Under the pieces are notes generated by a model. The model did no database searches. It had not been told where the DNA came from and worked only from the letters and a program-made list of their open reading frames with translations. From NCBI GenBank assembly GCA_033344815.1, contig JAWPMR010000001.1, positions 1 through 46,135 of the forward strand: a DNA stretch of 46,135 nt, given 5' to 3'. The number at the start of each line of letters is the position of its first letter. Position 1 is the first letter of the stretch. This document shows, piece by piece, positions 33,862 to 43,437 of this stretch. The stretch is from Paracoccaceae bacterium (GTDB lineage: Bacteria; Pseudomonadota; Alphaproteobacteria; Rhodobacterales; Rhodobacteraceae). The position numbers and the translations under genes are program-made.

Positions 33862-36800
33862 TTAAAGAACAAAGTCGTTGGCAGTGTAGTCAGCCGCATT
33901 CACCGACGCGCCATCATTTATACGAACGGAAAACACCAGATCATAAGTACCGCCCGAACCAAAACCCTCAATGTTTCCGAACACCCGGGTTTGATCGCCA
34001 AAGTCCATCAACCAGAGCGCGCCGGTGCCAGAGGCCATTCCATCCCCGTAGGTCTGCACACCAAGAAAAGTGAAGGATTGGTCGCCTGACACGCTGGCAT
34101 CCGTATCGATCTTCCGCAGGTTGATCAGATCGCCCCCGGCCGCGCCAACACCGTCCATTCCGTCAATTACATCGGCAGCACCCGCGACAGACGAATTCCC
34201 GTCCACGAAAATAAACATATCATCTTCGGCGCCACCGTTCAGATAATCACTTCCGAGGCCGCCCCGCAGAAGGTCTTTATCGTCACCGCCAAACAACCTG
34301 TCGTCACCGTCACCGCCAAACAGCCAGTCGGCGCCAACTTCTCCGTAAAGACCGTCATCGCCGATACCGCCACGCAGTATGTCGAACCCGTCGCCGGCCT
34401 CAATCCTGTCGTCGCCCGCACCGCCGACTAAGATGTCTCTGCCCCCGCCACCATTTATATCATCATTACCGACACCGCCGTCGACGTAATCATCCTGATC
34501 ACCCGCATAAATTACATCATTCCCGCTCCCGCCAAAAATGATCCCTTCACCTTGGCCGCTGTCCAGAAAGTCGTCCCCATCTTGCCCGCGAATGATGTCC
34601 TGGCCGAGACCGCCCGCAATGTCATCGTCGCCCGCGCCGCCGATAAGCTGGTCGTTGCCTTTACCACCGACAAGAACGTCATCACCCTCACCGCCGAAAA
34701 GTATGTCGTGACCATCGCCACCAAAGACCTGATCTTGTCCGGCACCGCCCGCAACGTGGTCGTTGCCGGCACCACCGCGCAGCTCGTCATTACCCAGACC
34801 ACCGGAAATCCAGTCCGCGCCGCTTTGGCCCGACAGAAAATCATTGCCGCTGCCGCCAAAAAGCCGGTCATTGCCGGTGCCACCCCAAAAGCTGTCATCG
34901 CCCCAGCCCGCTAGGATCGTGTCATCACCTGCGCCGCCGTTGCCTTGATCGTCGCCGCCGAGCGCATTGATCTCGTCATCATCTCGACCACCGTTAATGA
35001 TCTCGGACGCGTTGGTGCCCGCAGGAACCTCATAGGACGTAAATACAACCTCCGCGAGCTCACCCCGCAGCAGCGCGCCGACATTGATATCATTGCCCGG
35101 GTCATCCCCCTCAAGCGTCAGAACAAAGTCGTGGACGTGTGGATGCTCCTCGGTCCCGACTTGAAACAGCCCGCCATTATTGACAAGGATCCAATCGGCC
35201 GACAGTGACAAATCCTGCAAGTCTTCGACAATCAGTTCACCGCCATGGACGAGGATTGCTTTGACGGTCACATCCTGATCAAGGATCACCCGTTCACCTT
35301 CGCCAATAACAATGATGCTGTCGGAATCCGGAACGCTACCGCTCCAGGTGTTTTCATCTGACCAGCGTGGATCATTGGCGCGGATCTCGACGGTATCCGA
35401 GGTCGCAAGGGCTTTCCCCTCAAGATCATGGGCCGTGCGATCCTCCACATTGCTCAGCTCAGGCCGTGTTGTGTCTGGCAGGAAACTTTGCAACTCTGCG
35501 TCACTGTATTTCAACGGTGTATAAGGGACGTCGGGCACGCTCGTGATATCGTCGGGTATGTCACGCAATACATAGTTAAGTCGGTTCGGGGCATCGTCGG
35601 TGCCTGTGCCATCACCGACGTGAAGTTTGGTGAAAATACGCCCGTCTTCATAGTAGTACGCCTTGACCGGCGACACCTTCAGCTGATCGAAAGAGTCCAC
35701 GCGGATCGCGCCCTGCACAGCGTGGTTTTCGTTTGCGTTGGGACTTTCGATAAAGACGTATTCGCCCGCAATCGCTGCATCGAAAGAAATGTGGTTCTGA
35801 TCGTCCTCAAGCGCGCGGTCGCCGAAGTCATAGACATACACGTAGTCATTGCCATCACCCATCACCGTAAGCTGGTTAAAGGTGCCATTCCCGGCATCAC
35901 CGTCGGTGCGTGGCCCATCAACCGCATCATAGCGCACGACACTGGAGGGACCGTCATTGCCCTCTGTCCCGGCCTCGGTCAGAAAAGCCAGCCGGGCATC
36001 CATGATGACATGCGCGTCAAAATCGGGATGGATATAGGAGTTGGCGCTCGAATTTGAGGCCAAGGCCCCATCGGTCAGCCAAGCGCCCTCAATCCCGGAA
36101 AGGCTCCCGTCCTCATCGTAGATCCCGCGTGAAAACCGAAACCCTCCGGTGAGCGGAAAGGAGATGTCTTCGGCCGCAACAAAGCCCGCGTCCGTCGTGA
36201 CGCCGTTGACATAGTTTGTAATCCCGGTGCCGCGGCTGGAACTGAGCGCGATGTGTTCGTCGCCCTCGAAATTTGCAAAATGACTATCAGTCAGGTGGAA
36301 GATGCCTGAATAAAACGCCAGCCCCTTGAGCGCATCGCTTGGTCTTGCATCATCATCGGCAAAGGACCGGCCAGCGGCGATTTCAGCAGCACTGTTTGGG
36401 TTGCCAAGGTTACCACTGCTTGCATAAGACAGCGATCCATGGATCGACGTGTTTTCCTGAAAGTTCAGGCCCTCGATCGCGGCACCAAACGTCGAGTTGA
36501 AAAATTGAGTGTAGCCTTCTGCCTTACCCAAATCCACGGTCCAATTGAAATTGCGAAAAGCGTTGAAGCCATCAACCTCAAGCTCATACGTGCTATTGTG
36601 GAACCCATAGAATTCCTGATCCGGGTTCTTCGTTCGAAACAGGCCAGAGAAACTTGAGTGGGCGTTATTATCCACAAACAAACCGGCTTCAGAAACATTC
36701 GGCTTGGTGAGGTCGTCAAATAGCGCCATGCCTGTCGAGGCGCCTGTGAAATCACTGCCCACGGCATACCAAAATCCGCCGTCTGCACTGCCACCCGCAA

Positions 36801-38757
36801 CGTTCCCGACGAAATCATTGTTCGGGTTGGTGATCCAAAAGCTGGACACATTCAGGATATCCGATGCAATAATCGCTTCGTCCTCGGAGGCCATATGCTG
36901 GCCAAACGCGATGTTGCCTTGGAACAGGTTGCCGGTTTCCGAACCGTCTTCCAGAAAATACCCGTGACCAATCGTGTCGAAAACGACGGTGTCAGATACC
37001 GAAGTGTGACTGGTGCCATGCACCGTGAGGCCCTTGTTGAAGGAATGATGGATCGAGCTGTTGGCGACATATTGCCCGGCGCCTGCGTCACCCAGCAGAT
37101 GCCAGTGAAGTGGGTACTTGCCTAGAATCCCTTCCTGCCCCATCTTGGCGAATTCAGCGCCAGAGACATGCATCTCGGCACCGCGCATGACCATGGTGTG
37201 ACCCCCATAGCCATCCTCATGCGCATCCTCGTCGCCTTGGATTTTGACATTGCGGCTGAGCAGTGCGACCTGAGCGCGTTCGTCGATCTCCCATTCCCGA
37301 AAATCCTCGCCATCCAAGCCGTTGCCTTCAGTCTCGGTCTCGCCGTAGTGCATGTAAACCAATGGCTTATCGAGTGTGAAGGTTAGCCCGTCAGCTGATA
37401 CATCCGTAATGGTAAACGTCTCATCCTGCTCATATTCATAATCGGATGATGTGATCGCGATCTGGTCGCCAATTTCCCAACCGGTCTGCTCTTCCACCGT
37501 CAGGCGGTTTGATCCAGCCTCGGCGGTGCGCGCAAGGGTGGTCCAGCTGTCTTTTGCCGCATCGGCCGCATGGATTTCGATGCGGCTTCCTTCGCCCATC
37601 GCCATCAGAAAAGCGTTGTTATCCTTAATGATATCTTGGGTATGACCACCATGTCCGCCATCGTCGTGATGCCCATGCAAAGCCTCATGACGCAGCTCCT
37701 GCAAATGCGTGATCAGCTCACTTTGTGGACCCTCTTCGGGAACGTGCTCCGCCAAATCACCGACCACGGCAAATGTAATGACTTCGCGGCCAATAATTTC
37801 GTTGTCCGCCAGCCCTTCATATCGGATCCGGTAAAGCCCCTCATCTAGAACACCATCATCTTCGAAGAAGTCCTTACTCACTTCGTTGCGGAACCGAAAT
37901 TGTTTAAACTCAGTCTCTGTAACAACTTCGTTTTTGTTGATCCGTTCAAAGACAAAGCGGTCAAACTCAACCTCGCTCGCCGCGCGACCGCCTGCCGCCA
38001 CCTCAAGCGTAAATCGCCCGCTGTCAAACAAGCTGGCGTCGATGACGGAAAAATCGCTAACGGTCGTGACCAGCTCACCCGTAAGCGCGTCGCGCACATG
38101 GATTTCAATCGCGACTCCATCACCGTCAAGATCCAGCGTCTCGGGGCGGGCGTCGGCGGGACCGTAGTCCGCGATTTCCTCATCGCGCAAACTAGCCAGC
38201 TGTTCGACGACGTCGCTCTCAGGAGTATCAGACCCCCCTCCCAGATAAGGTTCAAGATCCTCAACAACACTAAAGTGTACTTCTTCCAACCACGCCTCTT
38301 TGCCACCGCGCGCCGCCCCTTCTGCGCTAATCCGGTAGACGCTCTCATCGAGACCACTTCCGTCCTGAAAAGTCGAAAACGGGATCGTGTCACCAATTTC
38401 AAATAGGCTCGTTTCGGCGGGTTCTCCATTCGGCATTAACTGCGCGACATGGACCTGAATGTTCTCGGCAAAGTCCGCGCGCGGACCCACCGCCTGAACT
38501 TGCAGTTCAAAGCCACGCTCCTCAAAAGCACCGCGACCTATCGTTCCGAAATCCGACAACTGTCCCAGAACATCGCCCGTGTTCACGTCGACAAGATTAA
38601 TCTGAAGCGCAAACCCATCACCATCCGTATCGGCTGTCTCGCCAACCTCTGACGCTTGCTCCAAAGTCTTACAAAGACAAATGGGTGACCCGTTGGAAGG
38701 ACATGGGCCAGCTTCGCCCGCAAGATACGCAACGACATCGTCAGTTTGACTCGACAT
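33862..38757 (-). CDS. Giant RTX protein with G8 domain and CEMIP-like beta-helix
   Basis: A 1631-residue acidic protein, probably exported by a type I system (no such genes nearby, no signal peptide). Residues 1-370 hold two similar modules (SDFGTIGRGAFEERGFELQV; SDFSVIDASLFDSGRFTLEV). A beta-helix region (about 390-1000) has the CEMIP/TMEM2-like segment GKYPLHWHLLGDAGAG, SVSDTVVFDTIGHGYFLEDG. A G8 domain follows at about 1122-1220 (DPRWSDENTWSGSVPDSDSI). Then come about 250 residues of GGxGxDxxx calcium-binding nonapeptides (1268-1515) and a C-terminal secretion-type domain. Hyaluronan or polysaccharide binding/cleavage is suggested by relatives. Unusual point: G8 comes after, not before, the helix. 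Confidence 0.9.
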   Translation of the reverse strand: MSSQTDDVVAYLAGEAGPCPSNGSPICLCKTLEQASEVGETADTDGDGFALQINLVDVNTGDVLGQLSDFGTIGRGAFEERGFELQVQAVGPRADFAENIQVHVAQLMPNGEPAETSLFEIGDTIPFSTFQDGSGLDESVYRISAEGAARGGKEAWLEEVHFSVVEDLEPYLGGGSDTPESDVVEQLASLRDEEIADYGPADARPETLDLDGDGVAIEIHVRDALTGELVTTVSDFSVIDASLFDSGRFTLEVAAGGRAASEVEFDRFVFERINKNEVVTETEFKQFRFRNEVSKDFFEDDGVLDEGLYRIRYEGLADNEIIGREVITFAVVGDLAEHVPEEGPQSELITHLQELRHEALHGHHDDGGHGGHTQDIIKDNNAFLMAMGEGSRIEIHAADAAKDSWTTLARTAEAGSNRLTVEEQTGWEIGDQIAITSSDYEYEQDETFTITDVSADGLTFTLDKPLVYMHYGETETEGNGLDGEDFREWEIDERAQVALLSRNVKIQGDEDAHEDGYGGHTMVMRGAEMHVSGAEFAKMGQEGILGKYPLHWHLLGDAGAGQYVANSSIHHSFNKGLTVHGTSHTSVSDTVVFDTIGHGYFLEDGSETGNLFQGNIAFGQHMASEDEAIIASDILNVSSFWITNPNNDFVGNVAGGSADGGFWYAVGSDFTGASTGMALFDDLTKPNVSEAGLFVDNNAHSSFSGLFRTKNPDQEFYGFHNSTYELEVDGFNAFRNFNWTVDLGKAEGYTQFFNSTFGAAIEGLNFQENTSIHGSLSYASSGNLGNPNSAAEIAAGRSFADDDARPSDALKGLAFYSGIFHLTDSHFANFEGDEHIALSSSRGTGITNYVNGVTTDAGFVAAEDISFPLTGGFRFSRGIYDEDGSLSGIEGAWLTDGALASNSSANSYIHPDFDAHVIMDARLAFLTEAGTEGNDGPSSVVRYDAVDGPRTDGDAGNGTFNQLTVMGDGNDYVYVYDFGDRALEDDQNHISFDAAIAGEYVFIESPNANENHAVQGAIRVDSFDQLKVSPVKAYYYEDGRIFTKLHVGDGTGTDDAPNRLNYVLRDIPDDITSVPDVPYTPLKYSDAELQSFLPDTTRPELSNVEDRTAHDLEGKALATSDTVEIRANDPRWSDENTWSGSVPDSDSIIVIGEGERVILDQDVTVKAILVHGGELIVEDLQDLSLSADWILVNNGGLFQVGTEEHPHVHDFVLTLEGDDPGNDINVGALLRGELAEVVFTSYEVPAGTNASEIINGGRDDDEINALGGDDQGNGGAGDDTILAGWGDDSFWGGTGNDRLFGGSGNDFLSGQSGADWISGGLGNDELRGGAGNDHVAGGAGQDQVFGGDGHDILFGGEGDDVLVGGKGNDQLIGGAGDDDIAGGLGQDIIRGQDGDDFLDSGQGEGIIFGGSGNDVIYAGDQDDYVDGGVGNDDINGGGGRDILVGGAGDDRIEAGDGFDILRGGIGDDGLYGEVGADWLFGGDGDDRLFGGDDKDLLRGGLGSDYLNGGAEDDMFIFVDGNSSVAGAADVIDGMDGVGAAGGDLINLRKIDTDASVSGDQSFTFLGVQTYGDGMASGTGALWLMDFGDQTRVFGNIEGFGSGGTYDLVFSVRINDGASVNAADYTANDFVL

Positions 38758-39688
38758 AGGGCTTAACCTCTCAAAACATTGACTTTTTTCTTCACAATTT
38801 GCACGTGATCGTCACTGGTCGAAGGAATTGCCGCCAAAATATGGCAAGACGGTGCAAAAAGCGAGACACAAAACGTGTCCTCGAAACAAACATTTGAACC
38901 GGCATATCTCTCGAATTTAGGAAAAAGGGCTGTCATATTTGCGGTCTGCATACCGTGCATCCGCAAAGTTTGGCTTTTGAATTTCACCAATTGTCTATGA
39001 CAGTTCAGATTTCCTCACTTATCTGGATCAAGAAGCATATATCTGATCGTTCAATACGTAGATGTATATCTGAGAAAATATTCAATGCATTTGGAATAGA
39101 TCAAAGAAAATTGGACGGTGGCATCTTTTTTGATTGGCCAATATCCGTTTTCAACATTCGGCAGGGGCTCAGTCCATTGCATCTCTTACAACTGACATTG
39201 CTCTACCGTGAAGAATTCCAACCGGGCCAACGCCAAGACGAAACCAATTCAGAAATCGAGGCTATCTTGTCGAGTGGATAATGGTTTACTGCTCCTTTCA
39301 GAGGATCAAGGGCTTAGGCAGTGGGCGACGGCTGCGCTTGGTGTCAAAGCCAGTTGGCTTAAACCGGCTTTATGGTCACTCCGAATTAGGCCAGAGTCTT
39401 TGCAACCGGTAATAACAGCCGCTCCAACCGAGCAGGAAAGCAGCCATTCAGTTGGACATTGGCAACGTCAACTTCGTCCCGCGTGTCGGTCACTCGCCGA
39501 ATGAAAATGCTGCGCCATGCACGAATGGCGGCAATGCGAAAGCTGCTTCGCGGCATCGGGTGCATCGGCCAGCGGCGGCTTTGAGCCGTTGTTATCGAGA
39601 CTGCTATTTCCACCACACCCAGAAATTAGGTGGCCGAACTGTGCACGTCCGGCCACCCTTTGCTCCCAACTGGAAGCGACGTAAGAGG
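38758..39688. other. Intergenic region with one weak gene candidate
   Basis: Apart from the candidate listed at 38997-39281, nothing can be supported. The stretch 39300-39690 reads like the degenerate, G+C-richer spacer often seen between roseobacter genes; its short frames have no family signature. Confidence 0.4.
38997..39281 (+). CDS. Possible small hypothetical protein
   Basis: A 94-codon frame with a reasonably protein-like composition (RKLDGGIFFDWPISVFNIRQ, then LSPLHLLQLTLLYREEFQ). No clear ribosome site precedes the ATG, and I do not recognise a family. It lies divergent from the RTX gene, about 240 bases from its start. It may be real, a remnant, or chance. Confidence 0.35.
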   Translation: MTVQISSLIWIKKHISDRSIRRCISEKIFNAFGIDQRKLDGGIFFDWPISVFNIRQGLSPLHLLQLTLLYREEFQPGQRQDETNSEIEAILSSG

Positions 39689-39865
39689 CTATCTATTGTT
39701 AAGCCGGGGCTGAAGCCATTCTAGTATTTCGTCTTCGACCCATCCCACTCTGTTAGGCCCAAATCGTATCCGCTTAGGGAACTTCCCGGCTTTTTCCAGA
39801 CGTGCAATATGTTAAGGCGAGTACAAGACCAACTCCTTCACCCGCTTTTTCGATAGTATCCGCAT
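39689..39865 (-). pseudogene. AlpA-family regulator with in-frame stop
   Basis: From the ATG at 39865 the frame reads MRILSKKRVKELVLYSP, then TAA (39814-39812), then HIARLEKAGKFPKRIRFGPN and RVGWVEDEILEWLQPRLNNR to a TAG at 39689. This is the AlpA/phage-regulator HTH family, which in intact relatives has Gln (CAA) where the TAA stands, so one C-to-T change explains it. AlpA genes normally accompany an integrase of an island; none remains nearby. Confidence 0.85.
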
Positions 39866-40304
39866 CACGATCTCTCTATGCTTGAAGAGCATCGCGATGC
39901 CCTAGGGTTATGAAAGCCCAAGCACCGCTAGCGTAACCATTTTAAAGTTCACGATCAAATTTTATAGCGGCGGAACCCAACTGCCGAACATACGTTCGCA
40001 TGCTAGAACTTGATTATTTCTGAGCCTAAAATGAGCCAAAAAATAAAAAAGGCCTCAGCAAGATAGTGCTAAGCCCTTGAAATATTTGGCTCCGTCGGCA
40101 GGCGTCCAGGATGATGTTTTCAATTCCCTATCCCTTTGAAAAATAACAAGAAAACGTTTGGGCATTCTCGCATGTATCCCCGAAGATGTCCCGAATGCAT
40201 CCCTCGTTCAAGAGCCTGAGCAAGCCAAAAAGCAGCAACTGCGTGGTCAGTCCCACAGCCCCAACTTGCTTTCTACAGGAGAACGACCTTCAAGGGTTTT
40301 CCTG
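39866..40304. other. Gene-free stretch
   Basis: No coding signal. There is an A-rich run (about 40030-40052) and short repeats of TGAGCC. It may contain the eroded promoter or end of the island to which AlpA belonged. Confidence 0.35.
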
Positions 40305-40475
40305 CGCAAGCCGACGTTTAATAGGAAAAGCTTTGAGCAGGTGATAGCGATGCTTGACGGGGGCGCGGGAACATTCAGCAATCGCAAAGGCCGCCGGCGT
40401 CAACGAAATGCCGTCATTGGGATAGCGCAAGACCCGGCAAAGGCAGAGGTTGCACTGGCAAAGTGGGGGTTGTGA
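40305..40475 (+). pseudogene. 3' remnant of a serine recombinase, copy A
   Basis: Residual C-terminus of a resolvase/invertase-type recombinase: KPTFNRKSFEQVIAMLDGGA, then (in a shifted frame for nine codons) AIAKAAGVN, then NAVIGIAQDPAKAEVALAKW-GL and a TGA. Two compensating single-base changes flank the HTH part. Bases 40374-40522, including about 47 bases after the stop, are repeated at 43289-43437. Confidence 0.75.
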
Positions 40476-40522
40476 TACCGCAAACCACATACAAGACCCA
40501 TTTAGGTTTATGATTGCAGACC
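40374..40522 (+). repeat. Direct repeat, copy A (about 149 bp)
   Basis: Imperfect direct repeat (roughly three quarters identical by eye) of 43289-43437. Both contain the recombinase 3' end, the stop TTGTGA, and the tail CACATACAAG-CCCATTT. Together they bracket the mscS and hydrolase genes. Confidence 0.8.
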
Positions 40523-40525
40523 GGC

Positions 40526-41815
40526 TTAAGCGGCATCCGACTTCACATGAATGTCCTGCTGAGGGAAAGGTATTGAGATTCCGGCCTCGTCAAAAGCTTC
40601 CTTCATCTGGTGTGTCAAATCCCAATAGACTGACCAGTAGTCCTCGGTCTTTGCCCAAGGCCTACAGATGAAATTGACAGAACTGTCGGCGAGTTGGTGG
40701 ACGCGAATGGTTGGTTCAGGAGTATCCAACGTCGCAGGATGTTGCGCGACCACTCTCTCAATGACGGAAAGCGCTTCAGGTATCGAGTCTTCGTAAGATA
40801 TCCCGAAGACCATATCTACCCGGCGAGTATCGCTCGCTGTTACGTTGGTGATCACGTTACCCCAGACATTCTTGTTTGGAATGACGATTACTTGGTTGTC
40901 TGGTGTAACTACCGTCGTCGCAACGACGCTGACAGATTTCACAGTTCCGCTCACACCGCCAACGTCAACGTAGTCCCCCTCGTCGAACGGCTGGTTGATC
41001 ATGATCATCAGGCCACTTGCGAGATTGCCCAACGTATCTTGGAGGGCAAACGCCAAGATGAAGGAAGCACCACCGATCATGGCGAAGAGAGGCGTGATGT
41101 TGACCCCGAGGCCTGCGAGTACAATCAACAGCCCGATTGTAATCACGAGCCAAAACGCCACACCAACCAAGAAAGTTTCCAAAAGGCTCGACATGGCGGG
41201 CACCTGACCGACCCACTTCCGAGCCAGACCGCGTGCGGCGCGAGCGACGAATAGGAGTGCGAGGAAAGAGAGCAAGACTACGCCAATATCCTTTGCAATT
41301 GATAGGCCGCCATCGAGCCGTGTTGCCCAGTTCAAGAAAGCGAAGAAGATAGCACGAGGACTCGCCAATAGTGTTTCATTTAAAAACACAGAGTCGCGGT
41401 AGGTTCGTAAATCACTTACAAGTGCGGGGTCGCCTCCCTTGCTCTCAAATGCGTCCACCACCATCGTATAACGTTCGAACACCGATGCGCGTGCTTCCAC
41501 CATGCGAGCGATCTCTTGGTAGGCGGCATCGGAGGCTGCCTCAGGGTTGCGAAGCAGCGCCACCTGTTGTTCCGCGATCTTCTGAGTCTCAGCCTGCACC
41601 AAGTCGAGCCATTGTCCGGCCAGAGGTTCGAGTTCTTCTTTCTTTAGTGGGATAAGTAGGTGAGCGAGTTCGTCCACCGGGATGGTTGCACTCACGACTT
41701 CATCCGCAAACTCCGAGGCCCCATTCTCATTTGTTTGTTCGTTCTGTGCCAGAGCTAGGACCGGCAGCAGAAAGCTACAAAGAACCCCGATGAATGTGTT
41801 TCTAAGGAAGCTCAT
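40526..41815 (-). CDS. MscS-family mechanosensitive channel protein
   Basis: A 429-residue protein with signal peptide (1-23), a periplasmic helical domain (about 30-150), three to four membrane segments (around 155-270) and the MscS pore helix and beta domain: GGASFILAFALQDTLGNLAS, then NQPFDEGDYVDVGGVSGTVK, VVTPDNQVIVIPNKNVWGNV and a C-terminal cytoplasmic domain. It protects against hypo-osmotic shock by opening under membrane tension. Two bases separate it from the upstream hydrolase gene, so the pair is an operon. It begins just right of repeat copy A. Confidence 0.93.
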   Translation of the reverse strand: MSFLRNTFIGVLCSFLLPVLALAQNEQTNENGASEFADEVVSATIPVDELAHLLIPLKKEELEPLAGQWLDLVQAETQKIAEQQVALLRNPEAASDAAYQEIARMVEARASVFERYTMVVDAFESKGGDPALVSDLRTYRDSVFLNETLLASPRAIFFAFLNWATRLDGGLSIAKDIGVVLLSFLALLFVARAARGLARKWVGQVPAMSSLLETFLVGVAFWLVITIGLLIVLAGLGVNITPLFAMIGGASFILAFALQDTLGNLASGLMIMINQPFDEGDYVDVGGVSGTVKSVSVVATTVVTPDNQVIVIPNKNVWGNVITNVTASDTRRVDMVFGISYEDSIPEALSVIERVVAQHPATLDTPEPTIRVHQLADSSVNFICRPWAKTEDYWSVYWDLTHQMKEAFDEAGISIPFPQQDIHVKSDAA

Positions 41816-41816
41816 C

Positions 41817-43154
41817 TCAGCCTCTGCTCATTAAATATTCGGCAACAGCTTGATACGCTGGCAACGATGTTGGATCGATAAACCCGTTCTGTGCGCGCGG
41901 GTAAGAAGCAAGCCGGACAAGAACCATGTTGGCGGTTGGGTCTACGTATATCGTTTGGCCATGCACCCCGCGGGCAGCAAAAGCTCCATGATCATTGTGA
42001 AAGACCCAGAATTGACTCGTGTAGCTGCCGTTTTCGATGGTTGGGAAGCCGCCAAACTTGGACTGATCGCCACCGTCTTTGATTTTCTTAACAACATCGG
42101 CAGGAAATAGCTGCGTGCCATCACTAGCCACCCCTTCGTTCAGCAAAAGCTGACCCAGCCTCCCCAGATCGCGAAGCCCCGCCGTCACGCCTCCACCCGC
42201 GAACGGCACGCCCTTGCCATCAACAGTTTGGTAGGCATCCATTTCGGCTCCCATACGACGCCAGAGGCGCTCTGACGCCAGATCGGTTACAGCCTTTCCG
42301 GTCACACGACTGATCATCCAGCCGAGCATATCGGAGTTGATTGTCTTGTAGTGAAATTCGGCTCCATGCTCGCCATCGGACTGCGCCTGCTGAAGATACT
42401 CCCAATAACCGTTTGGCCCCTCATACCCTTCAGGCTTTGGCAACGGACTCGCCGCCGCGGAATAGAGCCAGATGTCTGCGTTCGGGTCGGAGTAGTCCTC
42501 GGAGTATTTCACACCCGTGGTCATATCCATGACCTCGCGCACTGTTGCGGTGGCAAAGGCGCTGTCCCCAATCTCAGGTATCACATCGCGGACGAGGAGC
42601 GTGTCGTCGAGCACGCCTTCAGCAACGAGAATTTCACCCAACAACCCCGTGATGGATTTGGTCATCGACATGATGGCGTGCTTGCCGTCTTCCTCAAGGC
42701 AGCCAAAGTAGCGTTCGTAAACAACCTCACCCTCGTGGATTATCAGCATGCCGTCTGTGTAGTTCGCGTAAAGCGACTCTTCCCAAGTCATCTCTTCATC
42801 GTCGTTCATCGGTATGAAGGAAAGTGCGTCAATTTCCGACCTAAGATCGGCGAACTCGGCTGGTGCGGGGTAGGTGAGCGGCAAAGGTGCGCCCGTGCCT
42901 CGGCTGATCTCCTCCGTGGGCAGGAACTCTCTCAGATGACAGACCGACCAGCGAAGCTTTGGGAAACTGAAGTAGTTCGAGTCGGGCTGCGTTATCAGCT
43001 TGTCTTCCGGTGGAGGAAAGCCCTGCATCCACCCCATAACGTTCGGGTCTGAGGCCTCCGCCGACAAGAACGCCGTTTGCGCGTTGGTAGCTACCGGAGG
43101 CATTGCAAGCAGCAATGCCACTATGAATGGTTGCGTAATGTTCATGCGACGCAC
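41817..43154 (-). CDS. Serine hydrolase, beta-lactamase class C / S12 family
   Basis: A 445-residue exported protein (signal peptide at about 5-25 ending TNAQT) with the S12 Ser-x-x-Lys motif in AIMSMTKSITGLLG, the second motif in HYKTINSDMLGWMISR, and the late ARGVHGQTIYVDP block in place of the KTG box. Relatives include esterases, DD-peptidases and 6-aminohexanoate-dimer hydrolases; the substrate cannot be told. A GTG at 43154 or the ATG at 43145 may be the start; neither has a strong ribosome site. It is transcribed first, with the mscS gene second. Confidence 0.9.
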   Translation of the reverse strand: MRRMNITQPFIVALLLAMPPVATNAQTAFLSAEASDPNVMGWMQGFPPPEDKLITQPDSNYFSFPKLRWSVCHLREFLPTEEISRGTGAPLPLTYPAPAEFADLRSEIDALSFIPMNDDEEMTWEESLYANYTDGMLIIHEGEVVYERYFGCLEEDGKHAIMSMTKSITGLLGEILVAEGVLDDTLLVRDVIPEIGDSAFATATVREVMDMTTGVKYSEDYSDPNADIWLYSAAASPLPKPEGYEGPNGYWEYLQQAQSDGEHGAEFHYKTINSDMLGWMISRVTGKAVTDLASERLWRRMGAEMDAYQTVDGKGVPFAGGGVTAGLRDLGRLGQLLLNEGVASDGTQLFPADVVKKIKDGGDQSKFGGFPTIENGSYTSQFWVFHNDHGAFAARGVHGQTIYVDPTANMVLVRLASYPRAQNGFIDPTSLPAYQAVAEYLMSRG

Positions 43155-43288
43155 TGCTTCAACCCTTTTTAAACAAGACCAAATGGCGAGTTAGCTTTTT
43201 TTACTGGCCCTGCCAGCTTAGACTTCTTGGCTATCAACCACGCCGGTTTCAGCCGACTTTACGAGTTTTGACGCATTCGTTGATAAAT

Positions 43289-43390
43289 TCGCAGATCGCC
43301 GAAGCTACGGGCGTCAACCGGAACGCCGTAATCAGGATTGCACAAGACCCAGCAAAGACAGAAGCGGCTCTGGTGCAATTGAGGTTGTGA
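43289..43390 (+). pseudogene. 3' remnant of a serine recombinase, copy B
   Basis: The last 33 codons of the same recombinase type as copy A, in one frame: SQIAEATGVNRNAVIRIAQD then PAKTEAALVQLRL and TGA. Nothing of the catalytic domain is left. Confidence 0.75.
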
Positions 43391-43437
43391 CACAGCAACC
43401 CACATACAAGCCCCATTTCGGATGCTGATGGCAGACC
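43289..43437 (+). repeat. Direct repeat, copy B (about 149 bp)
   Basis: Partner of 40374-40522. It lies about 135 bases upstream of the hydrolase start, so the mscS/hydrolase operon is neatly enclosed between the two copies. Confidence 0.8.

Noticed and set aside
34180..34950. CRISPR-like or tandem DNA repeat
   Set aside because: The periodic pattern comes from the GGxGxDxxx calcium-binding repeats of the RTX protein, not from spacers and direct repeats.
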